Below, one piece after another: positions 43,952 through 52,061 of a DNA stretch of 64,000 nt. The stretch is from NCBI GenBank assembly GCA_964194845.1, contig CAXMNX010000110.1, positions 1 to 64,000 on the forward strand. Reading direction: 5' to 3'. Origin of the DNA: CAXMNX01 sp964194845 (GTDB lineage Bacteria; Pseudomonadota; Alphaproteobacteria; Rhodobacterales; Rhodobacteraceae). The stretch's first letter is position 1; each line of letters begins with the position of its first letter. Position numbers and translations under genes: made by a program. A model generated the notes under the pieces. The model was given only the letters and a program-made list of their open reading frames with translations, searched no databases and was not told the DNA's origin.

Positions 43952-44219
43952 GCGCGCGATGCCTTTTGATCTTTCAGGGACGCGCACGCTATAGGCCAGA
44001 GCGGCGGGGCGGTGCAAGGGGCGGCCGAACCGGGCGGCGTTAACCATCTGTTAGGGATTTGCTGGACCGGATGGGTCGCTTTCTGGCAGTATGACACCCT
44101 CGCACCAGAACGGTGTTTGTTTGTTTTTTATGTAACGAGTGCCTTATGTTTCATTTCCCAGTACCCGCGCTGTTGCGCGATGATGCCTATCGCCCGCCAT
44201 TGAGCAATGGGCAAATAAA

Positions 44220-44594
44220 TTGAGCGCGGGCGATAACGGCCAAAGCCGCCCGCGCCACCTTGCTGTTCTTGTGATCGACGCCGACGAGCAGTCCCAACTG
44301 CAAATTCGCAGCGCCATCCGCGCCACCGAAATGTTTGGTACAATCCTGTCGGCGGGAAACGCGCTTATTGCCCATGATGCGATGAACGGCCCCGATGCGC
44401 TGGTGCTGGATCTGGTCATCGTGGATTCAACGATGCTGAACGCACTGGCGCTGGCCAGAGGTCCGGCGGCATCCGGCGCGGTTTTCGCGATCGTTGCCGA
44501 AGCTGGCGCGGACGTCCCCGACATAGGCTGGCCGTTGCTGCAAAAGCCGGTGACCGCTGGGGATATCGAACGGCTGTTTCAAGAGCGCGATTGA
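44220..44594 (+). CDS. Receiver-like (response regulator) protein, atypical
   Basis: A 124-residue stand-alone protein with receiver-domain topology. LAVLVIDADEQSQ carries an acidic pair, LVIVDSTMLNAL has Asp at the phospho-acceptor position, and LLQKPVT keeps the conserved Lys-Pro. The Thr/Ser switch strand is replaced (FAIVAEAG), and spacing between strands is irregular, so phosphorylation is uncertain. The start is a TTG with a weak upstream site, the least certain part. ANTAR or NasT-like relatives would have a C-terminal helical domain, which is missing. Convergent with the SLC13 gene, 21 bp apart. Confidence 0.6.
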   Translation: MSAGDNGQSRPRHLAVLVIDADEQSQLQIRSAIRATEMFGTILSAGNALIAHDAMNGPDALVLDLVIVDSTMLNALALARGPAASGAVFAIVAEAGADVPDIGWPLLQKPVTAGDIERLFQERD

Positions 44595-44615
44595 CTGCGC
44601 GAAAATGGCCGTAAA

Positions 44616-46397
44616 TCAAAGAGGCCAGAAAACCGGGATCAGCAGCGACGCCAGTATCCCCACCGACAGGTTCAGCGGTATTCCCACGCGCAGGAAATCG
44701 CTGAACTTATAGCCGCCGGGGCCATAGACCATCATGTTTGTCTGATAGCTGATCGGGGTCGCGAAAGTGGCAGACGCCGCGACCATCACCGCGACGACCA
44801 GCGGTCGCGGATCAACGCCGACCGAGATTGCCAGACCGATCGCCACCGGTGTCACGACTACTGCAACGGCGTGGTTGATCAGTTCGGAAAGCACCGAGGT
44901 CAGCAGATAGACCGCCCAGACGATCAGGAAAGGTGGCAGGCCTTTCAGCCCCGGCGCAATCGCTTCAACGATCAGGTGGATTGCGCCCGAGGTTTCCAGC
45001 GCCGTCGCCACCGCGAGCATCGCGAAAATCAATGCCAGCAGACGCCCGTCGATGACCGAAAACGCCTCGTCGGCGTCGATGCAGCGAGTGAGGAAGATGA
45101 ACGCCACGGCGATAATCGCCAGCGCCAGAATGGGTGCCACGCCAAACGCGGCGAAAAGCACGATGCCCGCTAGTGCCGCCAGGGCGAGCGGCGCGTGCTT
45201 GCGCCGGTAGGCGCGCGCCGTCGGGGCCGAGACATTGACGAGGTCGGCATCCGTGGCCAGCCGGGCGATGTCTTCAATCGCGCCTTCCAGCAAAAGCGTG
45301 TCGCCGACGCGCACGACCAGATCGTCCAGCTGGCGACCGATATTCTGGTTTCGCCGGTGAACCGCCAGCGGGTAAACGCCATACCGCCGCCGAAGCCGGA
45401 GCTGGCCCAGCGAACGCCCCACCAGCGTCGCACCCGGCGTGATCAGAACCTCGACCGTGCTGGTTTCGCGCGAGGAAAGCTTGTCGACCATGCGCACATC
45501 GGAACTGGCCTGAAGGCCCAGAAGCTCTTCCATGTCGGTGCGCAAAACCACCCGGTCACCAACCTCAAGTTCAACTGCGGCCATCATATCGCGGCGAAGC
45601 GAAGCGTCCCCCCTGAGCACGTCCACCACGCGGGTTCCTTCGCGTTTGAAAAGATCGACCTGGCCCACCGGTCTGCCGATCAACTCGCTGTCTTCGGGGA
45701 CCGCAACTTCGGTGAAGAATTTTTTCTTATCGCGCCCTGACAGCAGCGTCGCCATGCTGGCGCGGTCGGGCAGCAGCCTTGGTGCCACGAAACGCAGATA
45801 AATCGCACCCCAGATAATGAGTGGGACCGCCAGCGGGGTGACCTCGAATATCGTGAAGGGTTCCATCCCTTGCGCCCGCGCGACGCCATCGACCAAAAGG
45901 TTTGTTGACGTGCCAATGAGCGTCAGCGTTCCGCCAAGGATGGCGGCATAGGAAAGCGGGATCAGCAGTTTGCTGGCCGACACGCCGATTTTTTTCGAAA
46001 GCTGCACAAAGACCGGGATCATCACCAACACGACGGGCGTGTTGTTCACAAAGGCCGAGGCGACGACCACCAGCGCCATCAGTCCGCCGATGGCCAGTGC
46101 GGGATTGGTATCGGCGTGGCTTTCGGCCAGCCGTGTGAAGCGTTCCAGCGCGCCGGTGCGCACAAGTGCGCCCATCACGATGAACATCGCCGCGATGGTC
46201 CATGGTGCGGGATTCGACAGCACCGCAAGCGCGTCGTCGTAGGGCAGCACGCCAAGGGCGAGCAATGCGGCGGCCCCGGCAATCGCGATCACCTCGGCTG
46301 GGTAGACCTCGCGGATGAACAACGTGAACATCACCGCGACCACGCCCATCGTGAGCGTGGCCTGAATTTCTGTGGATAATTCGAAAAAATGGACCAT
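44616..46397 (-). CDS. SLC13 family transporter with two RCK_C (TrkA-C) domains
   Basis: Inner-membrane anion transporter of 593 residues: an N-terminal membrane half (about 10-190), two regulatory RCK_C domains in the middle (about 205-380, with AVPEDSELIGRPVGQVDLF and ITPGATLVGRSLGQLRLRRRYGV) and a C-terminal membrane half. SNT-type motifs occur in both halves (GTSTNLLVDGVA and SYQTNMMVYGP). This layout is that of proposed sulfate, sulfite or dicarboxylate carriers (YfbS/CysZ-like SLC13). It starts 5 bp after the EamA gene stop. Sulfate or sulfite transport would fit the taurine genes, but they are 35 kb away. Confidence 0.87.
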   Translation of the reverse strand: MVHFFELSTEIQATLTMGVVAVMFTLFIREVYPAEVIAIAGAAALLALGVLPYDDALAVLSNPAPWTIAAMFIVMGALVRTGALERFTRLAESHADTNPALAIGGLMALVVVASAFVNNTPVVLVMIPVFVQLSKKIGVSASKLLIPLSYAAILGGTLTLIGTSTNLLVDGVARAQGMEPFTIFEVTPLAVPLIIWGAIYLRFVAPRLLPDRASMATLLSGRDKKKFFTEVAVPEDSELIGRPVGQVDLFKREGTRVVDVLRGDASLRRDMMAAVELEVGDRVVLRTDMEELLGLQASSDVRMVDKLSSRETSTVEVLITPGATLVGRSLGQLRLRRRYGVYPLAVHRRNQNIGRQLDDLVVRVGDTLLLEGAIEDIARLATDADLVNVSAPTARAYRRKHAPLALAALAGIVLFAAFGVAPILALAIIAVAFIFLTRCIDADEAFSVIDGRLLALIFAMLAVATALETSGAIHLIVEAIAPGLKGLPPFLIVWAVYLLTSVLSELINHAVAVVVTPVAIGLAISVGVDPRPLVVAVMVAASATFATPISYQTNMMVYGPGGYKFSDFLRVGIPLNLSVGILASLLIPVFWPL

Positions 46398-46402
46398 CTG
46401 CG

Positions 46403-47320
46403 TCAAATCTTGCCGGAATCCGCCCCGGCTGCAAGCGTGTCGCGTGGCCGGGGCAGCACGAGGAATACGCCGGAGAGGATCAGGACCATCGCTGCCCAGA
46501 CCCAGAGCGAATAGTTCTCGCCCAGCAGAATCATAGACCAGAGAACGCCGAACCCGGTGACAAGATAGCTGACCTGAACAGTAAAAAGCGGACCCGCGCG
46601 CCCGACCATCCAGACGTAGGTGGCGTAGACGAATACATGCACGACCGATGACAACACAAGCGCGCCGTCGGGTGCGCCCCACGGCGGGCGCGGGTCGATA
46701 AATGTGCCGGTTGCGATGGACAAGGGTAGCGTTAGCAGCGCGCCGAAGATCGAGGCACCAAACAGCACGTCGATCCCGTCGAGCCCGGCAGTGCCCCATT
46801 TTGCCACGACGTTGCTTTCAAGCGCATAGAGCGTCGGCGCGATCAGGGCGAGCGGGATGAAGGCGATCATCGCGCGTTCGGGCAGGCTTGCGTCAGGGCC
46901 GACGATCAACAGGACGCCGAAAAGTCCGAACCCAAGACCCATCAGCCGGATCAGGGCAAACTTTTCGTTGCCCAACGCCAATGCCAGGGGAAAGGCGATC
47001 AGCGGTACCAGCGACAGCAATATGGCGATGAGGCCAGCAGGCAAATGGCGTGCTGCCTCATAAGACGCGGAGTTTGGCAGCAATGTTCCGATCAGCGCGA
47101 TCACGACAAAGACCCGAAGCTGCGGCGCGCCGACCTGCAAGCGGCGGCCACGGATGATCTGGATTGTGCCCATGACAATCGCACCGATCAGCAACTGCCA
47201 GAATATCAGGCCGATATTCCGGTAGCCCTCGCTGACCGCGATCTTCGCCAGCGGCAAAGTCAGCCCCCAGCCCGCACCCATCAGCGTCAGGCAAAAAAGC
47301 AGAAAAAATCTTTCGGTCAC
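46403..47320 (-). CDS. DMT superfamily (EamA) transporter
   Basis: A 305-residue permease with about ten hydrophobic segments and two EamA repeats (FLLFCLTLMGAGWGLTLPL start; LLGENYSLWVWAAMVLILSGVFLVL end). The start is a GTG at 47320 that overlaps the stop of the upstream phosphoesterase gene (GTGA), so translation is coupled. Substrate unknown. Part of an apparent ymdB-eamA-SLC13 unit. Confidence 0.85.
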   Translation of the reverse strand: MTERFFLLFCLTLMGAGWGLTLPLAKIAVSEGYRNIGLIFWQLLIGAIVMGTIQIIRGRRLQVGAPQLRVFVVIALIGTLLPNSASYEAARHLPAGLIAILLSLVPLIAFPLALALGNEKFALIRLMGLGFGLFGVLLIVGPDASLPERAMIAFIPLALIAPTLYALESNVVAKWGTAGLDGIDVLFGASIFGALLTLPLSIATGTFIDPRPPWGAPDGALVLSSVVHVFVYATYVWMVGRAGPLFTVQVSYLVTGFGVLWSMILLGENYSLWVWAAMVLILSGVFLVLPRPRDTLAAGADSGKI

Positions 47321-48132
47321 GTTTGCCCAGCGGGCGCGAGGCATCCGCCGTCGCGGATCATTTGCACCGACTTCGCCTTGCCGGTCCGGTCGTCGGTTTC
47401 GATATAGAGACCGCAAAGCGTTGCTTCGCCGCGCGCGGGCTCGAACCTGCCCCGCCCCATGCCGGTGACAAACCGGCGAAGCGGTTCTTCCTTCGCCATG
47501 CCGATGACCGAGTTGTAATCGCCGCACATGCCTGCGTCGGATTGATAGCCCGTGCCGCCGGGCAGAATCATTGCGTCTGCGGTGGGCACATGGGTGTGGG
47601 TTCCGATGACGCCGCTTGTGCGGGCATCGCAGAAGTGGCCCATGGCCATCTTCTCGCTTGTGGCTTCGCAGTGCATTTCAACGAGGCTGGCCTGAACCAG
47701 ACCACCCAAGGGATGTGCGCGCAGGACGGCGTCGACGGCAGAGAATGGATCGTCGAACGGGCGTTTCATGAAGACCTGACCCAGAACCTGGGCCACCAGT
47801 ATCTTGCGCCCGCCCGGCGCGTCAAAGACTCGCGCCCCGACGCCGGGGGCGCCTTTGGCGAAATTTAATGGCCTCAGGATGCGCGGCTCGCGGTCGATAA
47901 AACTCAGCATATCGCGCTGATCGAAGGCGTGATCGCCGAGCGTCAGGACATCGGCCCCGGCATCCAGCATCGCTTTTGCGTGATCGGGGGAGATGCCCGC
48001 GCCGGAGGTGGCGTTTTCGCCATTGACCACGACAAAATCGGCCCGCAGGTGATCCCGCAGGGCTTGAAGCCGCTCGCGGATCGCGGTTCGGCCCGAGCGG
48101 CCAACAATGTCACCAAGAAAGAGAAGTCGCAT
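47317..48132 (-). CDS. TIGR00282 family metallophosphoesterase (YmdB-like)
   Basis: A 271-residue calcineurin-like phosphoesterase of the YmdB family, shown in Bacillus to hydrolyse cyclic AMP and affect biofilm and sporulation decisions. Metal-site motifs are complete: MRLLFLGDIVGRSG, VVNGENATSGAGI, TLGDHAFDQRD, EMHCEATSEKMAMGHFCD and IGTHTHVPTAD. The start at 48132 gives the canonical MRLLFLGD. Members in alphaproteobacteria usually follow the 5-formyl-THF cyclo-ligase gene, as here (about 400 bp away). Confidence 0.92.
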   Translation of the reverse strand: MRLLFLGDIVGRSGRTAIRERLQALRDHLRADFVVVNGENATSGAGISPDHAKAMLDAGADVLTLGDHAFDQRDMLSFIDREPRILRPLNFAKGAPGVGARVFDAPGGRKILVAQVLGQVFMKRPFDDPFSAVDAVLRAHPLGGLVQASLVEMHCEATSEKMAMGHFCDARTSGVIGTHTHVPTADAMILPGGTGYQSDAGMCGDYNSVIGMAKEEPLRRFVTGMGRGRFEPARGEATLCGLYIETDDRTGKAKSVQMIRDGGCLAPAGQT

Positions 48133-48533
48133 GTCGGTCGGGTAATGCGCTGGCCCGGGCATGGCAAGGGGCACGATTTTTCTGCGAAAAATCATGTTTG
48201 GGGCCTGAGCCAGTTTATTCTTCGATTAAGGAAGGGAGGCGGCGCGGCTCCGGTCGATCCCGTTATCCTCAACCGGCCTCTCGACCGGGCGTTGAACATG
48301 CGGATGCCCCTGCGCCTTATAAAGAGGCGGTCTTTGGGGCCGGTGATCTGATGCACGCAGGTTGCAGGCCCGCGAGGTAGCTACGGGTTGGGTTCTATGT
48401 GCCACCTATTTCAGAGCGGTGAAGACGCCGGGCGGAAAACCATGGTCAAACGCAACGCCAGTTCGACTTTTGGGGGCGCTGCCCCCTTCGCTTCGCTCAT
48501 CCACCGGGGAGTATTTTCGAACAAAAGAAGCGC
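48133..48533. other. Structured intergenic region, no supported gene
   Basis: About 400 bp without a convincing frame. The stretch 48230-48420 contains GC-rich hairpin potential (for example CCCG/CGGG near 48368-48387) and a run GGGTTCTATGTGCC, but no known RNA class was recognised. From about 48465 a repeat-like end follows (see next entry). Confidence 0.5.
48465..48531. repeat. Intergenic palindrome with AAAATACTCC-type motif
   Basis: Contains the palindrome GGGGGCGCTGCCCCC (48472-48486) and, at its right end, GGAGTATTTTCGAACAAAAGAAG, the inverted form of a motif related to the AAATACGC repeat family. CTTTTG and CAAAAG form outer arms. It lies just after the 5-FCL stop on the minus strand and may serve as its transcript end. 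Confidence 0.55.
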
Positions 48534-49088
48534 TTAGAAACGGCGAATGCCGACCTCGGTGACGATAAAGTCGAGCGGCTGATCGGTTGGTTCGAGCGGC
48601 AGATTGTCGGCAAGTTGAATTTCATAAGCGAAACCTATCGCCGTGACAGGGCCGCGTGCCCGAAACTCTTCCAGCGTGCGGTCGTAAAACCCGCCGCCGT
48701 AGCCCAGACGGTAGCCGTCTTCGGTGAAAGCAGCGAGCGGGATGATGAGAATATCAGGGACAACTTCGTCCGTCGCGACCGGTATTTCGGCCCCGTACGC
48801 ACCCACTTCCAATTCAGCGCCCGGCACCCAACGCCGGAACGTCAGCGGCAGGCCCGAACCGCCAACAACCGGCAGGCTGATGGTATATGTATCGGCCAAG
48901 GAGTGAATAGTTGTGCGGGGATCAATCTCGGTCCGGATCGGCCAATAGGCCGACACGACTTTGCCGGGGGCGGCGCGAACCGCGGCTTCCAGGTGGCGAT
49001 TGGCGGCGTCGGCATGTGCCGGATCAGCCAATTTGCGTCGGGCGTAGGCTTCATAGCGGGCCGCCATCTTATCGTCTGCCAGGCTCAC
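48534..49088 (-). CDS. 5-formyltetrahydrofolate cyclo-ligase
   Basis: Recycles 5-formyl-THF to methenyl-THF using ATP. The 184-residue protein has the basic N-terminal stretch, WPIRTEIDPR (about 49-58), the LIIPLAAFTEDGYRLGYGGGFYDRTL motif (about 114-139) and GFAYEIQ. The start is GTG at 49088 overlapping the mgtE stop (GTGA), so translation is coupled to mgtE. In many proteobacteria this gene neighbours ssrS; here the 6S RNA candidate is elsewhere, at 58.9 kb. Confidence 0.92.
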   Translation of the reverse strand: MSLADDKMAARYEAYARRKLADPAHADAANRHLEAAVRAAPGKVVSAYWPIRTEIDPRTTIHSLADTYTISLPVVGGSGLPLTFRRWVPGAELEVGAYGAEIPVATDEVVPDILIIPLAAFTEDGYRLGYGGGFYDRTLEEFRARGPVTAIGFAYEIQLADNLPLEPTDQPLDFIVTEVGIRRF

Positions 49089-50476
49089 AACAGCACCAGT
49101 GTGGCAAGCCCGAGGAATGCGAAAAATCCCACGATATCGGTCACGGTGGTGACGAATGTGCCAGCCGCAAGTGCTGGATCGATCCCCGCCTTGTCGAGCG
49201 CCAGCGGGATAAGAACACCGGAAAGACCGGCAATCAGAAGGTTCACCAGCATCGCGGCGGCAATCACTGCGCCAATGAGCGGCGAGCCGAACCAGATAAC
49301 GCCAACCATCCCCATCACGATGGCGAATATTGCCCCGCTGAAGAGCCCCGCAAGAGTTTCGCGGCGTATCACCCTGAGCGCGTTCGACCCCGTGAGATCG
49401 CGCGTCGCCAGCGCGCGCACGGCGACGGTCATGGACTGCGTTCCGGCGTTACCGCCCATCGAGGCGACGATGGGCATCAGGACGGCCAGCGCGACCACCG
49501 CAGTCAATGCGTCTTCGAACAGCGATATGACGATCGAGGCCAGGATCGCCGTCGCCAGATTTACCGCCAGCCAGGGGAACCGGCGCCGGACAATTTCGAG
49601 CGTTGAGTTCGACAGGCTTTCGTCGCCGACACCGCCCAGACGCAGGACATCTTCCTCGTGTTCTTCGTCGAGCACCGCCATCGCGTCGTCTATGGTGATG
49701 ACGCCGACCAGACGGCCATCCACGTTAACCACCGGTGCCGAGATCAGGTGATACTGGTTGAACGCATATGCGATATCGCCTTCGTCTTCGTCCACACTAA
49801 AGGTGCGAAAGCTGTCTTCGGTGATGTCAGAAAGCCGGGTGTCGCGCCGCGACGACATGAGCCGCCCGAGCGTGATATAGGCCACCGGCTGGAGGCGCGG
49901 ATCCACCAGTACGACGTGATAAAACTGTTCGGGCAGATCATCGTGCGCGCGCATATGGTCGATGGCATCGCCGACGCTCCAGTGTTCCGGCGCGATCACC
50001 ACCTCGCGCTGCATAAGACGACCGGCGGAATACTCGGGATAGCTCAGCGCCTGTTCGACGGCGACGCGGTCAACCACATCCAGCGCGCCAAGGATCGCTT
50101 CGTGCCGTGGCGCGTCCAGATCTTCCAGAATGTCGACAACATCGTCGGTCTCGAGCTCGCGAACCGCTTCGGCCAGAACCTGCGGCGCAAGCGTCTCGAC
50201 TACTTCGTCGCGGATGTCTTCGTCTATTTCCGACAGTATTTCGCCGTCGATATAATCGCCCGCCAATTGCAGGATCGCGGTCCGGTCGTCGGCGTCGACC
50301 TGTTCGAGAAGGTCGGCGATATCGGCTGGATGAAGCGGTTCGAATACCTGGGTCAGCAGGGCGCGATCGCCTGCCTCAGCGGCTTCAATTGCGGCGGCAA
50401 CGACGCTGTTTTGAAGCGCATAATCGTCCTCGGCCTCGTCGTCGGCGGATGCCTGAATGTCGATCTGATCGGCCAT
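49085..50476 (-). CDS. mgtE: Magnesium transporter MgtE
   Basis: Gated Mg2+ channel of the inner membrane, 463 residues. An acidic N-domain (about 35-135, PLHPADIADLLEQVDADDR) is followed by two CBS domains (about 150-270), a plug helix and five C-terminal membrane helices from about 305. The pore motif is NAGTQSM, and the conserved LIAGLSGVLIPLALDKAGIDPA and TDIVGFFAF are present. Mg2+ bound between the N and CBS domains closes the channel in characterised members. Coupled to the downstream 5-FCL gene. Confidence 0.95.
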   Translation of the reverse strand: MADQIDIQASADDEAEDDYALQNSVVAAAIEAAEAGDRALLTQVFEPLHPADIADLLEQVDADDRTAILQLAGDYIDGEILSEIDEDIRDEVVETLAPQVLAEAVRELETDDVVDILEDLDAPRHEAILGALDVVDRVAVEQALSYPEYSAGRLMQREVVIAPEHWSVGDAIDHMRAHDDLPEQFYHVVLVDPRLQPVAYITLGRLMSSRRDTRLSDITEDSFRTFSVDEDEGDIAYAFNQYHLISAPVVNVDGRLVGVITIDDAMAVLDEEHEEDVLRLGGVGDESLSNSTLEIVRRRFPWLAVNLATAILASIVISLFEDALTAVVALAVLMPIVASMGGNAGTQSMTVAVRALATRDLTGSNALRVIRRETLAGLFSGAIFAIVMGMVGVIWFGSPLIGAVIAAAMLVNLLIAGLSGVLIPLALDKAGIDPALAAGTFVTTVTDIVGFFAFLGLATLVLL

Positions 50477-50579
50477 GGGTGCAGCAATCCCTTTGGAAAA
50501 TTTGAAGGACTATTAGGCGATGTCAGGCATGGACAACAGGGGCTTCGCGCATTTTAGGTGGCAGCGGAGGACGGCGCGC

Positions 50580-51869
50580 ATGACAGACAAAACGCTTCTG
50601 ATCGGTCAGACCCTGCGGTATCACGGCGATCCGTTTCAGGAGGGCTTGCAAGCGGCGGTGCATGACGCACGCGGCGGGGTTCTGATCGAGGCGGGGCTTA
50701 TAGCGGCGGTTGGCAGTGCGGATGATCTGCGTCGTGAACACGTCGATGCGGCGGTGGTGGATCACGGCGATGCGCTGATCTTTCCCGGCTTTATCGACGC
50801 GCACGCGCATTATCCCCAGTCCGCGATCATCGCGAGCTGGGGCAAGCGGCTGATCGACTGGCTGAACGCTTACACATTTCCCGAAGAGATGCGCTTTGGC
50901 GATCCTGGCTATGCCGAGGCGGCGGCAAAGCGCTATTTCGACCTGATCCTTGCCCACGGCACAACGACGGTGGCGAGCTATTGCACGATTCACCCGGCGA
51001 GCGTTGACGCTTTCTTTGAGGAGGCGGCACGGCGGCATTTGTGCGCGATCGGCGGCAAGACCTGCATGGACCGCAATGCGCCCGAGGGCCTGCGTGACAC
51101 CGCGCAATCGGCCTATGACGACAGCAAGGCGCTTTTGGAACGTTGGCACGGGCGGGACCGGTTGATATATGCCGTCACGCCGCGATTTTCGCCCACGTCC
51201 ACGCCGGAGCAACTTCGTGCGATGGGTGCGCTTTGGGCCGAGCATCCCGATTGCCCGATGCAGACGCACCTGTCCGAGCAGACCGATGAGGTTGCCTGGG
51301 TGAAAGAGCTTTTCCCTGAAGCGCGCGATTATCTGGAAACCTATGAAGCGGCGGGGCTGGTTGGGCCTGGGGCGCTTTTTGGCCACGCGATTTACCTCAC
51401 CGACCGTGAAAAGTCGCGGATTGCCGAAAGTGGTTCGGCGCTGGTGCATTGCCCGACTTCGAACACGTTTATTGGCTCGGGGCTTTTCGATATGGATGGG
51501 TTGAAGGGTGCGGGGCACACGATTGGTTTGGCCACGGACACTGGCGGCGGGTCGTCGTTTTCAATGCTGAGGACGATGGCGGCGGCTTATGAGATTGCCC
51601 AGCTTCGTGGCCGCGCACTGCATCCAGCCGAGCTTCTCTGGCTTGCCACCGAGGGATCAGCGCAGGCGCTGAGGATTGATGATCGTGTTGGTGCGCTTCG
51701 CCCCGGACTGGCAGCTGATCTGATCGTTATCGACCTTGCCTCGACCCCAGGAATCGCCCAGCGCACGGGCCGGGCCGATACGATCTGGGAGGCTGTGTTT
51801 CCGACAATAATGATGGGCGACGACCGCGCGATCAAAGAGGTGCGCATTATGGGCGAGCCGATTGCCTGA
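50580..51869 (+). CDS. guaD: Guanine deaminase
   Basis: Zinc amidohydrolase turning guanine into xanthine and ammonia. The 429-residue protein has FIDAHAHYPQ (zinc HxH), TFPEEMRF, the QTHLSEQTDEV His, GHAIYLTD His and LATDTGGGSSFSML Asp, all typical of GuaD. The start at 50580 follows GGAGG; an upstream in-frame ATG is not needed. The next gene, convergent across 190 bp, encodes an 8-oxoguanine deaminase of the same superfamily, so two purine-salvage deaminases face each other. No xanthine dehydrogenase genes are in view. Confidence 0.92.
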   Translation: MTDKTLLIGQTLRYHGDPFQEGLQAAVHDARGGVLIEAGLIAAVGSADDLRREHVDAAVVDHGDALIFPGFIDAHAHYPQSAIIASWGKRLIDWLNAYTFPEEMRFGDPGYAEAAAKRYFDLILAHGTTTVASYCTIHPASVDAFFEEAARRHLCAIGGKTCMDRNAPEGLRDTAQSAYDDSKALLERWHGRDRLIYAVTPRFSPTSTPEQLRAMGALWAEHPDCPMQTHLSEQTDEVAWVKELFPEARDYLETYEAAGLVGPGALFGHAIYLTDREKSRIAESGSALVHCPTSNTFIGSGLFDMDGLKGAGHTIGLATDTGGGSSFSMLRTMAAAYEIAQLRGRALHPAELLWLATEGSAQALRIDDRVGALRPGLAADLIVIDLASTPGIAQRTGRADTIWEAVFPTIMMGDDRAIKEVRIMGEPIA

Positions 51870-51884
51870 TTTTTGGACGGTGAT

Positions 51885-52002
51885 GCGTATTTTTGAAAAG
51901 ATGAAGCGGTGACCGGCGCGAATTTTAATCAAACTTAAGGTTAACGCGCCTGGGATTATTGTTGGCGAATGGCCTCGTGCCTTCGTCTTTTCAAAAATAC
52001 GC
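51885..52002. repeat. Palindromic element between convergent genes, copy 2
   Basis: Left arm GCGTATTTTTGAAAAGATGA (51885 on) and inverse right arm CTTCGTCTTTTC with AAATACGC (51981-52002) flank a core (51915-51950) bounded by GGCGCG and CGCGCC. The core shares AATTTTAATCAA and TTAACGCG with copy 1 at 38112-38242. Between the convergent guanine deaminase and 8-oxoguanine deaminase genes. Confidence 0.75.
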
Positions 52003-52061
52003 AATTCAAACACCGCTAAGAGTGGCAGTCTCGCGATTATGGTTAGGCCGATGATGTCTGA

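Noticed and set aside
48198..48420. Possible 6S RNA next to the 5-FCL gene
   Set aside because: Proteobacterial 6S often neighbours 5-FCL, but this stretch does not fold into a long rod with central bubble, and it lies downstream of 5-FCL. The zapA-adjacent site at 58.9 kb fits much better.
38162..51950. CtrA boxes in the cores of the palindromic elements
   Set aside because: TTAA half-sites are present, but their spacing (6 or 12 bp) does not match TTAA-N7-TTAAC.
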